This document shows positions 38,328 to 48,372 of a DNA stretch of 64,000 nt, one piece after another. A model generated the notes under the pieces. That model was given only the letters and a program-made list of their open reading frames with translations, was not told the DNA's origin and did not search any database. Both the position numbers and the translations under genes were made by a program. Positions within the stretch are counted from its first letter, which is position 1; every line of letters begins with the position of its first letter. This DNA comes from Lysinibacter sp. HNR. Lineage in GTDB: Bacteria; Actinomycetota; Actinomycetes; Actinomycetales; Microbacteriaceae. Location of the stretch: assembly GCF_029760935.1 (NCBI RefSeq), contig NZ_CP121684.1:2108001-2172000 (forward strand), given 5' to 3'.

Positions 38328-39080
38328 TTAGGCACCTGCCTTTGCCGCTGCGGCTTCAGCCGCAGCTTCTGCCTCTGCACGCACAAGACGCTGCGGCGCA
38401 ACCTGATCAAACTCAAGGCCGCGACGCGCCGCAACCGCGCGCGGCTCTTCGAGCTGCTTCAACGCTGTTACAGTGGCGTGCACGATATTGATGGTGTTGG
38501 ACGATCCCAGCGACTTGCTGAGTACGTCGTGGATACCGGCGCACTCGAGCACGGCGCGGACGGGTCCACCGGCGATAACACCGGTACCTGCAGCAGCGGG
38601 CCTGAGGAGAACTACTCCGGCCGCGGTCTCACCCTGAACGGGATGCGGAATGGTCTTGCGAACGCGGGGAACGCGGAAGAAGTTTTTCTTTGCCTCTTCG
38701 ACGCCCTTCGAAATGGCGAGGGGTACCTCTTTTGCCTTTCCGTACCCAACGCCAACCATACCGTTTCCGTCACCCACTACCACGAGGGCAGTAAAGCTGA
38801 AACGACGTCCACCCTTGACCACCTTGGATACGCGGTTAATCGTGACAACACGCTCCAGGAATTGGTTCTTGTCGCTATTGTCGCGGCTACCGCGGTCTCC
38901 GCGATTAGGGTTGCGTTCCCGACTTCCACGACGAGCCTCACGAGGCTCATTACGGTTGTCCGCTGCGGCTTCCTGAGCGGCTGCCGTCTCGGTAGCCGAG
39001 ACATCGCTGGCCGTAGCTGCGGTGGGCTCGGTGGTTGCTGCTTCTGCAGACACCTCTTGCTCCTTCTTATCGTTGCTCAC
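38328..39080 (-). CDS. rpsE: 30S ribosomal protein S5
   Basis: Fidelity-related small-subunit protein, 250 residues. A charged, low-complexity N-terminal extension of about 70 residues (Glu/Ala-rich, then Arg/Asn-rich) precedes the core [35 protein letters not shown] and [17 protein letters not shown] follow, then an Ala/Glu-rich tail. It starts with GTG, overlapping the rplR stop by 4 bp. Confidence 0.97.
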   Translation of the reverse strand: MSNDKKEQEVSAEAATTEPTAATASDVSATETAAAQEAAADNRNEPREARRGSRERNPNRGDRGSRDNSDKNQFLERVVTINRVSKVVKGGRRFSFTALVVVGDGNGMVGVGYGKAKEVPLAISKGVEEAKKNFFRVPRVRKTIPHPVQGETAAGVVLLRPAAAGTGVIAGGPVRAVLECAGIHDVLSKSLGSSNTINIVHATVTALKQLEEPRAVAARRGLEFDQVAPQRLVRAEAEAAAEAAAAKAGA

Positions 39081-39448
39081 AGGCTCAATCCTGCCTCTCG
39101 AGCGCCGTCGGCAACAGCAGCAACGCGTCCCGCGTACTGGCTACCACCACGGTCAAATACAACGGCCTCAATACCGGCCAACTTTGCGCGCTCAGCAACC
39201 AACTCGCCAACCCTACGTGACTTTGCGGTCTTGTCACCGTCAAACGCACGAAGATCGGCTTCCATAGTTGATGCTGAAGCCAGGGTGTGTCCCTGTGAAT
39301 CGTCTATTACCTGCACAAACACGTGACGTGCCGAGCGAGTAACAACCAGGCGGGGACGTACAGCTGTGCCCTGGATCTTCTTGCGAAGACGGACATGGCG
39401 GCGGGTACGTGCCGCGCTGCGGCTCTTGCCTCTCTTGATTGTGGCCAT
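39077..39448 (-). CDS. rplR: 50S ribosomal protein L18
   Basis: Binds 5S rRNA, 123 residues. [37 protein letters not shown] (in parts) and [24 protein letters not shown] are typical. It follows rplF after 2 bp. Confidence 0.97.
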   Translation of the reverse strand: MATIKRGKSRSAARTRRHVRLRKKIQGTAVRPRLVVTRSARHVFVQVIDDSQGHTLASASTMEADLRAFDGDKTAKSRRVGELVAERAKLAGIEAVVFDRGGSQYAGRVAAVADGAREAGLSL

Positions 39449-39450
39449 GG

Positions 39451-39987
39451 TTACTTACCAGCCTTTCCAGCCTTGCGGCGAACAACTTCACCCGCGTACC
39501 GTATGCCCTTACCCTTGTAGGGTTCCGGCTTACGAATCTTGCGGATGTTTGCGGCTGCTTCACCAACAGCCTGCTTATCAATTCCGCGCACGGTGAGCTT
39601 GTTGCTGCCTTCTATTTCAAAAGTAATTCCGGCTGGCGGCTCAACAACAACGGGGTGCGAGAAGCCCAGGGCAAATTCAGCGCCCGAGCCCTTTGCCTGA
39701 ACACGGTAACCGGTACCCACAACCTCAAGGGCTTTAGAGTACCCTTCGGTGACACCAACAATTTGGTTCTGGATCAGGGTGCGGGTGAGTCCGTGCAGAG
39801 AACGTGAGTTGCGCTCGTCGTTCGGGCGGGTTACAAGAACCTGTCCCTCTTCGATTGCAACCGCGATGGGCTCTGAAACGGTGAGCTTTAACTCGCCCTT
39901 CGGCCCCTTAACGGCAACATCCTGGCCATCGATCTTCACGTCGACACCGGCGGGGATGCTAATAGGAAGTCTTCCAATACGTGACAT
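39451..39987 (-). CDS. rplF: 50S ribosomal protein L6
   Basis: Large-subunit protein near the sarcin-ricin loop, 178 residues. It starts [16 protein letters not shown], has [10 protein letters not shown], and ends with the motif [21 protein letters not shown], which identifies the family. It follows rpsH after 6 bp. Confidence 0.98.
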   Translation of the reverse strand: MSRIGRLPISIPAGVDVKIDGQDVAVKGPKGELKLTVSEPIAVAIEEGQVLVTRPNDERNSRSLHGLTRTLIQNQIVGVTEGYSKALEVVGTGYRVQAKGSGAEFALGFSHPVVVEPPAGITFEIEGSNKLTVRGIDKQAVGEAAANIRKIRKPEPYKGKGIRYAGEVVRRKAGKAGK

Positions 39988-39993
39988 GGGTGT

Positions 39994-40392
39994 CTACCAT
40001 ACGTAGGCGAGAACTTCCCCGCCTACACCCTTCTTCTCGGCCTCGCGGTCTGTCAGAAGACCGGAGGAGGTGGACAGAATTGCGACACCAAGACCACCAA
40101 GAACGGTGGGAATCTCCGTCGACTTTGCGTAAACACGCAAACCGGGCTTTGAAACGCGCTTGATGCCTACGATTGAGCGCTCACGGTTGGGACCATATTT
40201 AAGCGACAGGGTGAGGTTAGTCCCCACACGGGCGTCCTCAACCTTCCAATCTGCAATGTATCCCTCTTTTTTAAGGATTTCTGCGATGTGTGACTTCAGC
40301 TTACTGCCGGGCAGCGTCACCTCATCATGGTACGCCGAGTTGGCGTTGCGCAGTCTGGTCAGCAAGTCTGCGACCGGATCTGTCATTGTCAT
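39994..40392 (-). CDS. rpsH: 30S ribosomal protein S8
   Basis: 16S rRNA-binding protein that in other bacteria also represses the spc operon, 132 residues. It starts [17 protein letters not shown] and has the C-terminal [32 protein letters not shown] (in parts). rplE is 184 bp upstream; the rpsN gene that normally lies between them is missing. Confidence 0.98.
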   Translation of the reverse strand: MTMTDPVADLLTRLRNANSAYHDEVTLPGSKLKSHIAEILKKEGYIADWKVEDARVGTNLTLSLKYGPNRERSIVGIKRVSKPGLRVYAKSTEIPTVLGGLGVAILSTSSGLLTDREAEKKGVGGEVLAYVW

Positions 40393-40472
40393 GTGTTACT
40401 ACTTTCTCGTCTGGTTTCCTCAGCCGTTACACGACATGGGGACCTGTGATGGTTGATACATATTCACTTATG

Positions 40473-40516
40473 GTTGATCGGGTGACTCTCGCTAGGCAAA
40501 AAGTCACCCGATCAAC
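40473..40516. other. Strong stem-loop in the rplE-rpsH gap
   Basis: Perfect 15-base arms (40473-40487 and 40502-40516) around a 14-base loop, in the place normally occupied by rpsN. Neither end has a strong U-run. It may be an I-shaped terminator, an S8-type regulatory structure, or the scar of rpsN loss. Confidence 0.6.
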
Positions 40517-40576
40517 TTTACTTGATCTCCAACACTTTTCTCGAAACGTTCTCAGAAATGAAGGAAATCAAATTCT

Positions 40577-41173
40577 TTAGCCCTCGGCTTTAAAGGGGAA
40601 TCCCAGCGCACGAAGCAGGGCGCGGCCCTCGTCGTCCGTCTTGGCGGTGGTCACAACCGTGATATCAAAGCCCCGAACCCGATCAATCTTGTCCTGATCA
40701 ATTTCGTGGAAGACGCTCTGCTCGGTCAGACCAAACGTGTAGTTACCGTTACCGTCAAATTGCCGCGAGCTGAGTCCTCGAAAATCGCGAATACGGGGAA
40801 GGGCGAGTGTGAGCAGGCGATCGAGAAATTCCCAGGCGCGGTCGCCTCGAAGGGTTACGTGGGCACCAATCGCCTGTCCCTCGCGCAGCTTAAACTGCGC
40901 GACAGACTTGCGAGCCTTTGTGACCATGGGCTTCTGACCCGTGATGTTAGTGAGATCCGCGATTGCACCGTCAATAACTTTGCCGTCGCGAGCCGCCTCA
41001 CCCACACCCGTGTTAACAACAATTTTCACAAGTCCGGGAACCTGATGAACGTTGGTGTAACCCAGTTCGGAGGTGAGCTGTGGAATAATCTCGTTCTTGT
41101 ACTTCTGCTTCAGACGCGGCTGGGGCCGTGCATCCAACACAGCGCCAGTCGCAGCAGCCTCGGTCGTTGCCAT
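40577..41173 (-). CDS. rplE: 50S ribosomal protein L5
   Basis: 5S rRNA-binding protein, 198 residues. [41 protein letters not shown] and [18 protein letters not shown] are all family segments. Its start overlaps the rplX stop by 1 bp. Confidence 0.98.
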   Translation of the reverse strand: MATTEAAATGAVLDARPQPRLKQKYKNEIIPQLTSELGYTNVHQVPGLVKIVVNTGVGEAARDGKVIDGAIADLTNITGQKPMVTKARKSVAQFKLREGQAIGAHVTLRGDRAWEFLDRLLTLALPRIRDFRGLSSRQFDGNGNYTFGLTEQSVFHEIDQDKIDRVRGFDITVVTTAKTDDEGRALLRALGFPFKAEG

Positions 41174-41532
41174 TAGATGTCCTTACCTGACTTCTTTGCG
41201 TAGCGAACACGAACCGTCTTCTTGACGCCGTCTTTCTCTACTTCTTCAACGCGGAACCCCACGCGTGTGGGCTTCTTTGTCTGGGGATCAATGAGAGCAA
41301 CGTTTGACACGTGGATGGGAGCCTCGTGGGTTTCAATGCCACCCTCTTTGGACCCGCGGTTGCTCTGGCTGACGCGCACGTGCTTCTTGACGTAGTTAAC
41401 GCCCTCGACAATAACGCGGTTTTTGTCGGTGAGAACCTCGAGCACACGTCCCTGCTTACCGCGATAACCACCGCGATCCTGCTTGGGACCCGAGATAACC
41501 TCTACCAGATCGCCTTTTTTGATTTTAGCCAT
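41173..41532 (-). CDS. rplX: 50S ribosomal protein L24
   Basis: Assembly-initiating large-subunit protein, 119 residues. The KOW motif is [22 protein letters not shown], followed by [14 protein letters not shown] and [12 protein letters not shown]. It follows rplN after 2 bp. Confidence 0.97.
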   Translation of the reverse strand: MAKIKKGDLVEVISGPKQDRGGYRGKQGRVLEVLTDKNRVIVEGVNYVKKHVRVSQSNRGSKEGGIETHEAPIHVSNVALIDPQTKKPTRVGFRVEEVEKDGVKKTVRVRYAKKSGKDI

Positions 41533-41534
41533 GA

Positions 41535-41903
41535 TTAAATTACCTCCGGCGCCAGGGAGACGATCTTCATGAACTTCTTGTCACGAAGTTCACGGCCAAC
41601 CGGCCCAAAGATACGGGTACCGCGGGGGTCCCCGTCTGTCTTCAGAATAACGGCGGCGTTCTCGTCGAACCTAATGTAGGAGCCGTCTGGGCGACGGGTT
41701 CCCTTCTTCGTACGAACGATGACGGCCTTAACGATGTCACCCTTCTTAATGTTTCCACCGGGTATGGCGTCCTTCACGGTTGCCACAATGGTGTCACCCA
41801 ATCCTGCGTAACGACGACCCGAGCCGCCGAGAACGCGGATGGTAAGCAGCTCCTTGGCACCGGTGTTATCGGCAACCTTGACTCTGGATTCCTGTTGAAT
41901 CAC
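41535..41903 (-). CDS. rplN: 50S ribosomal protein L14
   Basis: Conserved large-subunit protein, 122 residues. It starts [20 protein letters not shown] and has [20 protein letters not shown] and the C-terminal [22 protein letters not shown]. It lies 31 bp after rpsQ. Confidence 0.98.
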   Translation of the reverse strand: MIQQESRVKVADNTGAKELLTIRVLGGSGRRYAGLGDTIVATVKDAIPGGNIKKGDIVKAVIVRTKKGTRRPDGSYIRFDENAAVILKTDGDPRGTRIFGPVGRELRDKKFMKIVSLAPEVI

Positions 41904-41934
41904 TTCTTACTCCTTCTTAAGCAGGCCTCGCGGC

Positions 41935-42252
41935 TTACTTAGCCTTCTCGAGAATCTCGACCAGGCGCCAGCGCTTAGTGGCGCTTAGGGGGCGGGTCTC
42001 GTTGATGAGCACGAGGTCACCAATACCGGCACTGTTGTTTTCGTCGTGTGCCTTCACCTTGGAGGTTCGGCGAATAACCTTGCCGTAGAGGGGGTGCTTT
42101 ACGCGGTCCTCAACCTCCACCACAATGGTCTTGTCCATCTTGTCACTCGTGACAAGACCACGACGAGCCTTACGATAACCACGCTCAGTCTTGTCGCGAA
42201 CGTCGCTTGCGGCCGATGCGTGGCCGTCGGTCTTATCTTCGACCTTTGCCAT
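41935..42252 (-). CDS. rpsQ: 30S ribosomal protein S17
   Basis: 16S rRNA-binding OB-fold protein, 105 residues with an N-terminal extension of about 20. [21 protein letters not shown] and [19 protein letters not shown] are the core, and [21 protein letters not shown] the end. It follows rpmC after 2 bp. Confidence 0.97.
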   Translation of the reverse strand: MAKVEDKTDGHASAASDVRDKTERGYRKARRGLVTSDKMDKTIVVEVEDRVKHPLYGKVIRRTSKVKAHDENNSAGIGDLVLINETRPLSATKRWRLVEILEKAK

Positions 42253-42254
42253 GA

Positions 42255-42575
42255 CTAGGCCTCCTTCGTTTCTGAAGCGTCAGCGGCGGCATCAGCTTTC
42301 TTGGTCTTCTTCGTGGCGGTCTTCTTATCAGACGGCGAGACTAGGGGGGCGGGAGTTGCCCGAATGCCCAGCTCGCGCTCGCGAATGATCGTATAAATAC
42401 GAGCAATGTCGCGTTTTACCTGACGAACTCGTCCATGGCTCTCCAGTTGGCCGGTGGCCGACTGGAAACGCAGGTTGAACAGTTCTGCCTTTGCCTTGCG
42501 AAGCTCTTCGACGAGGCGTTCATCCTCAAATGTGTCGAGCTCGGCGGGAGTCAATTCTTTTGATCCGATAGCCAT
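42255..42575 (-). CDS. rpmC: 50S ribosomal protein L29 with C-terminal extension
   Basis: Tunnel-exit protein. The normal 65-residue core ([20 protein letters not shown], then [14 protein letters not shown]) is followed by about 30 extra residues rich in Lys, Thr and Ala, giving 106 in total. It is coupled to rplP by a 1-bp overlap. Confidence 0.95.
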   Translation of the reverse strand: MAIGSKELTPAELDTFEDERLVEELRKAKAELFNLRFQSATGQLESHGRVRQVKRDIARIYTIIRERELGIRATPAPLVSPSDKKTATKKTKKADAAADASETKEA

Positions 42576-42994
42576 TACGCGTCGCCCTCCTCTCGCTTGA
42601 TAATGCGGGCCTTAAGCGGAAGCTTGTGAATTGCGCGGGTGAGCGCCTCACGAGCAAGCTCTTCATTTACACCGGCGACCTCAAAGAGAACACGACCCGG
42701 CTTGACATTTGCAACCCACCACTCCGGCGAACCCTTACCCGAACCCATACGGGTTTCGGCGGGTTTTTTGGTGAGGGGACGGTCGGGGTAAATGTTAATC
42801 CAGACCTTTCCACCACGCTTGATGTGACGCGTCATGGCAATACGAGCTGCCTCGATCTGACGGTTGGTCACGTAGGCGGGGGTGAGCGCCTGAATACCAA
42901 ATTCACCGAAGCTCACCGTGGTGCCACCCTTTGCCTGGCCGCTACGACCCGGGTGGTGTTGCTTGCGGTACTTGACTCGACGTGGAATCAGCAT
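42575..42994 (-). CDS. rplP: 50S ribosomal protein L16
   Basis: Large-subunit protein next to the A site, 139 residues. It starts [19 protein letters not shown] and has [20 protein letters not shown] and [19 protein letters not shown]. It follows rpsC after 3 bp. Confidence 0.98.
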   Translation of the reverse strand: MLIPRRVKYRKQHHPGRSGQAKGGTTVSFGEFGIQALTPAYVTNRQIEAARIAMTRHIKRGGKVWINIYPDRPLTKKPAETRMGSGKGSPEWWVANVKPGRVLFEVAGVNEELAREALTRAIHKLPLKARIIKREEGDA

Positions 42995-42997
42995 GCT

Positions 42998-43762
42998 TTA
43001 CTTCTCCGCTCCTGCTACAGCTGGTGCCTCTGTCTGCGCGTTGTTGTTACGCGGCGCACGACGGCGGTCACCACGCTCGGGGCGAGACGACTTTTGAGCC
43101 GCCTGCTCACGAGCAAGTTCTTTATTGGTGATGTCACCCTTGTAGATCCAGACTTTGACACCGATACGACCAAAAGTGGTCTTTGCCTCGTAGAAGCCGT
43201 AGTCAATGTTTGCACGAAGGGTGTGCAGCGGCACACGTCCCTCGCGGTAGAACTCTGAACGGCTCATCTCGGCACCGCCCAGACGACCGGACACCTGGAT
43301 ACGAACACCCTTGGCACCGGCGCGCTGCGCACCCTGCAGACCCTTGCGCATCGCGCGACGGAAGGCCACACGGGCGGTGAGCTGCTCGGCAATGCCCTGT
43401 GCTACCAGTTGAGCCTCAGCCTCGGGGTTTTTAACCTCGAGGATGTTGAGCTGAATCTGCTTGCCCGTGAGCTTTTCGAGGTCTGCACGGATACGCTCCG
43501 CTTCAGCACCACGACGACCGATAACGATACCGGGGCGGGCGGTATGGATGTCCACACGCACGCGATCCCGAGTGCGCTCAATCTCAATGCGAGCAACACC
43601 CGCACGGTCAAGAGTCTTGGCGAGCAGCTGACGGATCTTGATGTCCTCTGCAAGATAGTCTGCGTAACGCTGACCCGGCTTGGTGCTGTCGGAGAACCAA
43701 CGCGATACATGATCGGTGGTGATTCCCAGACGGAAGCCGTAGGGGTTTACTTTCTGGCCCAT
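42998..43762 (-). CDS. rpsC: 30S ribosomal protein S3
   Basis: mRNA-entry protein with KH domain, 254 residues from ATG 43762, which gives the family start [20 protein letters not shown]; the frame stays open to 43936 but that part is inside rplV on the same strand. The KH region is [18 protein letters not shown] charged tail of about 35 residues closes the protein. Confidence 0.98.
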   Translation of the reverse strand: MGQKVNPYGFRLGITTDHVSRWFSDSTKPGQRYADYLAEDIKIRQLLAKTLDRAGVARIEIERTRDRVRVDIHTARPGIVIGRRGAEAERIRADLEKLTGKQIQLNILEVKNPEAEAQLVAQGIAEQLTARVAFRRAMRKGLQGAQRAGAKGVRIQVSGRLGGAEMSRSEFYREGRVPLHTLRANIDYGFYEAKTTFGRIGVKVWIYKGDITNKELAREQAAQKSSRPERGDRRRAPRNNNAQTEAPAVAGAEK

Positions 43763-43763
43763 A

Positions 43764-44147
43764 TTATTTGGCTCCCTTCTTCCCGTCCGTGACCTCATCC
43801 GGTGTCGAAAGGACAACCGTGATGTGGCTGGTGCGCTTGTTAATGCGGAATGCGCGTCCCTGTGCTCGCGGGCGGAAACGCTTAAGGGTGGTACCCTCAT
43901 CAACGTATGCCTTTGAGATGAATAGATCCTGCTCATCCAGGAACGTATTTGTCGCGTCTGCCTTCACCCTGGCGTTGGCAATTGCCGAGGTGACCAGTTT
44001 GAATACCGGCTCGCTCGCACCCTGGGGGGCGAACTTGAGGATAGCAAGAGCCTCCTCAGCCTGCTTGCCGCGGATCAGGTTAACGACGCGGCGAGCCTTC
44101 ATGGGGGTTACGCGGATGTGACGAACGCGTGCGATCGACTCAACCAT
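43764..44147 (-). CDS. rplV: 50S ribosomal protein L22
   Basis: Lines the peptide exit tunnel, 127 residues. [20 protein letters not shown] and the tunnel-loop region [25 protein letters not shown] match the family. It is 25 bp after rpsS and 1 bp before rpsC. Confidence 0.98.
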   Translation of the reverse strand: MVESIARVRHIRVTPMKARRVVNLIRGKQAEEALAILKFAPQGASEPVFKLVTSAIANARVKADATNTFLDEQDLFISKAYVDEGTTLKRFRPRAQGRAFRINKRTSHITVVLSTPDEVTDGKKGAK

Positions 44148-44172
44148 TCTTTCTCCTCCTTCACGTCGCCGC

Positions 44173-44454
44173 TTAGCGGCGACGGCCCTTCTTGTCGTCC
44201 TTCACGTGTCCACGGAAGGTGCGGGTGGGAGCAAACTCTCCGAGCTTGTGCCCAACCATGGTTTCGGTAATAAACACGGGAATGTGCTTACGTCCATCGT
44301 GTACCGCGATGGTGTGTCCCAGCATTGCCGGGATGATCATGGAACGGCGCGACCAGGTTTTGATCACATTTTTTGTATTGGCCTCGTTCTGGGCAACAAC
44401 CTTACTGAGCAGGTGGTTGTCAACGAAGGGGCCCTTCTTAAGACTGCGTGGCAT
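44173..44454 (-). CDS. rpsS: 30S ribosomal protein S19
   Basis: Head protein, 93 residues. It starts [18 protein letters not shown] and has [21 protein letters not shown] and [19 protein letters not shown]. It follows rplB after 15 bp. Confidence 0.98.
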   Translation of the reverse strand: MPRSLKKGPFVDNHLLSKVVAQNEANTKNVIKTWSRRSMIIPAMLGHTIAVHDGRKHIPVFITETMVGHKLGEFAPTRTFRGHVKDDKKGRRR

Positions 44455-44469
44455 CTTCTAAAACTCCTA

Positions 44470-45306
44470 CTAGCGCTTCTTGCCGACGGTGCGACGACGA
44501 ACGATGAGCTTGTCACTCTCTTTGTTGGGACGGCGTGTGCGGCCTTCCTTCTGACCCCAGGGGCTGACGGGGTGACGACCACCGGACGTCTTACCCTCTC
44601 CACCACCGTGGGGGTGATCAACAGGGTTCATGGCAACACCACGAACGGTGGGACGAACGCCCTTCCAGCGCATACGTCCGGCCTTACCCCAGTTGATGTT
44701 GGACTGCTCAGCGTTGCCAACCTCGCCGACCGTGGCCCGGCAGCGAGCGTCTACGTTGCGGATTTCTCCCGAGGGCAGGCGAAGCTGCGCGTAGGGACCG
44801 TCCTTAGCAACAAGACGCACCGAGGTTCCCGCGCTACGTGCCAGCTTGGCTCCCCCGCCCGGCTTCAGCTCGATGGCGTGAATAACGGTACCCGTGGGGA
44901 TGTTACGCAGCGGGAGGTTGTTACCCGGCTTGATATCGGCTCCGGCACCCGACTCAACGATGTCGCCCTGCGACAGCTTGTTGGGGGCGATGATGTAGCG
45001 CTTGGTCCCGTCCACGTAGTGGAGCAGGGCGATACGTGCCGTGCGGTTGGGGTCGTATTCAATGTGGGCGACCTTAGCGTTTACACCGTCTTTGTCGTGA
45101 CGACGGAAGTCGATCACGCGGTACTGACGCTTGTGTCCACCACCGATGTGACGGGTCGTGATGCGACCCGAGCTGTTACGACCACCGGTTTTAGGGAGCG
45201 GGCGGAGAAGCGACTTCTCCGGGGTCGAGCGCGTGATCTCAGCGAAGTCAGCAACACTCGAACCGCGACGACCGGGCGTCGTGGGCTTGTACTTACGAAT
45301 AGCCAT
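44470..45306 (-). CDS. rplB: 50S ribosomal protein L2
   Basis: Core protein of the peptidyl-transferase region, 278 residues. It has [20 protein letters not shown], the [15 protein letters not shown] motif, and the conserved functional histidine region [26 protein letters not shown]. It follows rplW after 26 bp. Confidence 0.98.
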   Translation of the reverse strand: MAIRKYKPTTPGRRGSSVADFAEITRSTPEKSLLRPLPKTGGRNSSGRITTRHIGGGHKRQYRVIDFRRHDKDGVNAKVAHIEYDPNRTARIALLHYVDGTKRYIIAPNKLSQGDIVESGAGADIKPGNNLPLRNIPTGTVIHAIELKPGGGAKLARSAGTSVRLVAKDGPYAQLRLPSGEIRNVDARCRATVGEVGNAEQSNINWGKAGRMRWKGVRPTVRGVAMNPVDHPHGGGEGKTSGGRHPVSPWGQKEGRTRRPNKESDKLIVRRRTVGKKR

Positions 45307-45332
45307 GTGTGTATTCCTCTTGACTTCCTGGC

Positions 45333-45632
45333 CTAGCTAACGACCGTGAAGATGTCGATGGAGCCAGACTTGAGCGTCACAATGGCACGCTTGGTGTCTT
45401 TGCGCTTGCCCACTCCAAATTTTGTGCGACGCGTCTTACCCTTGCGGTTCAGCGTGTTGATCGACGCTACCTTGACGTTAAAGACCTTTTCAATAGCAAG
45501 CTTGATCTCGGTCTTGTTGGAATCGGGGTGTACCTCAAAGGTGTACTGCCCGTTGGTGTCGATCAGCGAGTAGCTCTTCTCAGAGACAACCGGAGCGATG
45601 ATGACGTCGTGTGGATTCTTGTTCAGGCTCAT
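45333..45632 (-). CDS. rplW: 50S ribosomal protein L23
   Basis: Tunnel-exit docking site for trigger factor and SRP, 99 residues. It has [35 protein letters not shown] and the basic loop [21 protein letters not shown]. It overlaps rplD by 4 bp. Confidence 0.97.
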   Translation of the reverse strand: MSLNKNPHDVIIAPVVSEKSYSLIDTNGQYTFEVHPDSNKTEIKLAIEKVFNVKVASINTLNRKGKTRRTKFGVGKRKDTKRAIVTLKSGSIDIFTVVS

Positions 45633-46291
45633 GCCGAAACCTCCTTCTTAGCACCGCTCGTCTTTGCCTCGACAAAGCCATCGAATGCCGCCTTGGTGAA
45701 GACGATGTCGTCGCTCACGATCACGTCGTACGCGTTGAGCTGATCCCAGCTGATCACGTGGAGGTCTTCGATGTTGCGAACACTCTTCTGTGTGAGGTCG
45801 TCGCTGCGGTCGAGCACCATGAGTACTCGGCGTCCGGGCGCGACCTGCGACAGCAGGGCAATAGCGGTTTTGGTTGACGGTACGTCTTCAATTCCCAGGG
45901 ACTCAACAACGTGGATACGCTCGCCGCGTGCGCGGTCTGACAGCGATCCGCGGAGGGCCGCGGCAATCATTTTCTTGGGTGTCCGCTGCGAGTAGTCGCG
46001 AGGCGTCGGCCCGTGAACAATTCCACCGCCCGTCATCTGAGGGGCACGGATTGAGCCCTGACGGGCACGGCCGGTTCCCTTCTGCTTAAACGGCTTGCGA
46101 CCCGCACCGGATACCTCACCACGACCCTTGGTCTTGTGGGTTCCCTGGCGAGCTGCCGCACGCTGAGCGGTAACAACCTGGTGGATAAGCGGAACGTTGG
46201 TCTCAACGTCAAAAATAGAAGCGGGCAACTCTACCGTGCCGGTCTTCTTTCCCTGCGCGTTGATGAGATCAATCGTGGTTGCGTTAGCCAT
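45629..46291 (-). CDS. rplD: 50S ribosomal protein L4
   Basis: Tunnel-constriction protein, 220 residues. In other bacteria it also regulates the S10 operon. The loop [28 protein letters not shown] (in parts) and [16 protein letters not shown] identify it. It follows rplC after 3 bp. Confidence 0.97.
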   Translation of the reverse strand: MANATTIDLINAQGKKTGTVELPASIFDVETNVPLIHQVVTAQRAAARQGTHKTKGRGEVSGAGRKPFKQKGTGRARQGSIRAPQMTGGGIVHGPTPRDYSQRTPKKMIAAALRGSLSDRARGERIHVVESLGIEDVPSTKTAIALLSQVAPGRRVLMVLDRSDDLTQKSVRNIEDLHVISWDQLNAYDVIVSDDIVFTKAAFDGFVEAKTSGAKKEVSA

Positions 46292-46294
46292 GAA

Positions 46295-46951
46295 CTACGC
46301 CCCCTTCACAGCGTTGCGAACGAATACAAGACGGCCACGAGCACCGGGAACGGCGCCCTTGACCAGAATGACGTTCTTCTCGGTATCAATGGAGTGAACC
46401 GTGAGGTTCTGAACCGTCACTCGGTCTCCACCCATGCGACCCGCCATGCGCTGTCCTTTAAAGACACGACCGGGGGTTGCTGAAGCACCGATAGAACCGG
46501 GCTTACGGTGGTTGCGATGTGCACCGTGTGATGCACTCACACCCTTGAAGTTGTGACGCTTCATTGTTCCGGCAAAGCCTTTGCCCTTGCTCGTGCCCAC
46601 AACGTCAACCAGCTGACCCGCCTCGAAGGTGGTGTCGATGGTGAGTTCCTGACCGGCCGAGTAGTCGGATGCGTCCGGAGTACGGATTTCGGTGAGGTGG
46701 CGACGCGGCGTAACACCGGCCTTGTCGAAGTGGCCCTGAGCGGGTTTGTTCACCTTGCGGGGGTCAATTTGACCGGCGGCAATCTGAACCGCACTGTATC
46801 CGTCAATTTCGGGAGTGCGAACCTGGGTTACCACGTTCGGAGTGATTTCGATAACGGTCACGGGTACGAGTTTGTTGTTCTCGTCCCACACCTGGGTCAT
46901 GCCAAGCTTGGTGCCCAGCAGACCCTTGTAGGTCTTTGCAGCAGTAGACAT
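46295..46951 (-). CDS. rplC: 50S ribosomal protein L3
   Basis: Large-subunit protein reaching the peptidyl-transferase centre, 218 residues from ATG 46951 ([20 protein letters not shown]); 16 upstream in-frame residues to 46999 overlap rpsJ and do not belong. [31 protein letters not shown] (in parts) and [14 protein letters not shown] are the family signature. Confidence 0.97.
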   Translation of the reverse strand: MSTAAKTYKGLLGTKLGMTQVWDENNKLVPVTVIEITPNVVTQVRTPEIDGYSAVQIAAGQIDPRKVNKPAQGHFDKAGVTPRRHLTEIRTPDASDYSAGQELTIDTTFEAGQLVDVVGTSKGKGFAGTMKRHNFKGVSASHGAHRNHRKPGSIGASATPGRVFKGQRMAGRMGGDRVTVQNLTVHSIDTEKNVILVKGAVPGARGRLVFVRNAVKGA

Positions 46952-46958
46952 GATTCCC

Positions 46959-47267
46959 CTAGAGCTTGATCTCGATGTTAACATCGGCGGGCAGGTCAAG
47001 ACGCATCAGTGAATCGACAGCCTTGGGTGTCGGATCCACGATATCGATGAGACGCTTGTGAGTGCGCTTTTCAAAGTGCTCGCGACTGTCTTTGTACTTG
47101 TGAGGGGAACGGATAACTGCGATCACGTTCTTTTCTGTGGGAAGCGGCACCGGACCGATGACGGTGGCACCCGCGCGGGTTACCGTGTCAACAATCTTGC
47201 GTGCCGAGGTGTCGAGACCGGCGTGGTCATACGACTTAAGTCGAATGCGGATCTTCTGTCCCGCCAT
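46959..47267 (-). CDS. rpsJ: 30S ribosomal protein S10
   Basis: Head protein and first gene of the S10 operon, 102 residues. [22 protein letters not shown] and the motif [33 protein letters not shown] (in parts) are unmistakable. A promoter is proposed 60-87 bp upstream. Confidence 0.98.
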   Translation of the reverse strand: MAGQKIRIRLKSYDHAGLDTSARKIVDTVTRAGATVIGPVPLPTEKNVIAVIRSPHKYKDSREHFEKRTHKRLIDIVDPTPKAVDSLMRLDLPADVNIEIKL

Positions 47268-47812
47268 GTGTGACTCTCTCTTTCTGGTTGCGTCGTATGG
47301 TTTTCACCACATTGGACGACTTGCGGACTATAACGTGGAACACTCTCATGTCACACCGCTGTTCTTATATCAAGACTCACGCTCTCACCTCACAACGGCA
47401 CAGGAGTATGTTCGTTGAGCGAGATGGGATTATGAGCAGTGTTCTGCTACCCGCGGCCTAGCTGTTCTTTTGAGTAGTCTCAATCAAGCTATGCACTGCC
47501 TGGCAGTGATTCGCGAGCACGAGGCATCACGAAATACTGAACTACGTAATTCTGCCATAGAAATAGATCATTATGCAACCCGGGCGTGTCGCTTCTTAAG
47601 CCAGTCCCGCTCAAAGCCCGCCAAGCAACAGACGGGGGATCTGTACCCGGTTACGCTCCGGAGACTCACAGAGGGGTTCACGCGGGAACCTATCCACAGT
47701 TGTACACAGGAACGATGTACACATAGGCACCCCCGTGACGTGGATATTAGCGTAGGTTACACAGCTCCAACTGGTCTCTCGTTTCGTTTGTTCTTGAGAA
47801 AGGCTAACCGCC
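47268..47812. other. 545-bp intergenic region, S10 operon leader and upstream of the WXG-like gene
   Basis: No convincing gene. The left part contains the proposed S10 promoter and a roughly 50-nt leader. The right part holds a direct repeat TGTACACA (47701-47708 and 47716-47723) about 90 bp before the plus-strand WXG-like gene, and a GAAAGG ribosome-binding site just before its GTG. An open frame on the plus strand (47470-47973) overlaps the next gene out of frame and looks accidental. Confidence 0.6.
47327..47354 (-). promoter_or_regulatory. Candidate promoter of the S10 operon
   Basis: Minus strand: -35 GTGACA, 16-bp spacer, -10 TATAGT, about 60 bp upstream of the rpsJ start. It is a reasonable sigma-70-type match, identified by eye only. 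Confidence 0.4.
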
Positions 47813-48367
47813 GTGTATGGCACAGAAGATGCGCTCCTCAAACAGGCTGCTTTTCTCAATCAGCAGATGGCTCAGGCCCGGGATCTACACGACCAGTTAG
47901 AGAGGTTTCTAACACACACAACGTGGAATGCTTCATCCGCAACGGCCTTTTGCACACGCGCCCGTTCGCTTAACACGCTGCTCTTGGCCCTGGTTGGTCG
48001 GTGTGAAGAGGCCCTACACAGCCTCAATCGACACGTATCCGAGGTGAAACGTGTCAAAGGCCTTATATCGGCAGCGGAGGCACACGTTCAACAGCGCGTG
48101 GCTGCAGCCCGCGCTCTCGTAGAACGAGCTCAGCGAGCTATCAGAGACCTTCCCGCAGATCAGGTTTCTCTCGGCGACAGGTTGCTCATTTTCCCAACTG
48201 CTGAGACTCATAACCTAGCAACAGTATCGGTGCTTGAGTTTGAGGGCAAGCGGGTGACAACCGATAGCTTTTTACAAGCTACCCGCATTGCCTCGTTGCG
48301 GCAGCCCCAACCCGGTTCCCTTGAGTGGCTTGAATTGAAACAGCTGTTTGACTCACGGGGATGGTAG
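47813..48367 (+). CDS. WXG100-like protein with C-terminal extension
   Basis: The 184-residue protein begins at GTG 47813 with GAAAGG upstream. The first 90 residues form two predicted helices around TTWNASSATAF (Trp38), which resembles the W-x-G turn of WXG100/ESAT-6 proteins, although the Gly is replaced. Residues 90-115 continue helical and then about 70 residues follow with no motif recognised. There is no signal peptide, as expected for a type VII-type substrate. It converges on the EssC-like ATPase gene with 5 bp between the stops. The assignment relies on helix pattern and neighbour, so it is moderate. Confidence 0.55.
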   Translation: MYGTEDALLKQAAFLNQQMAQARDLHDQLERFLTHTTWNASSATAFCTRARSLNTLLLALVGRCEEALHSLNRHVSEVKRVKGLISAAEAHVQQRVAAARALVERAQRAIRDLPADQVSLGDRLLIFPTAETHNLATVSVLEFEGKRVTTDSFLQATRIASLRQPQPGSLEWLELKQLFDSRGW

Positions 48368-48372
48368 GGCTG

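Noticed and set aside
43763-43936. 58-residue N-terminal extension of S3
   Set aside because: It overlaps rplV on the same strand, and S3 normally begins MGQKVNP at 43762.
44206-45336. 376-codon plus-strand open frame
   Set aside because: Antisense to rpsS and rplB; a shadow of highly biased ribosomal-protein codons.
47690-47698. CTATCCACA, close to a DnaA box
   Set aside because: Single copy with one mismatch, no clustering and no dnaA or dnaN nearby; not evidence for an origin.
47470-47973. 168-codon plus-strand open frame upstream of and overlapping the WXG-like gene
   Set aside because: Composition is not protein-like (many Arg, Ser, His), it has no ribosome-binding site, and it overlaps the better candidate by 161 bp in another frame.
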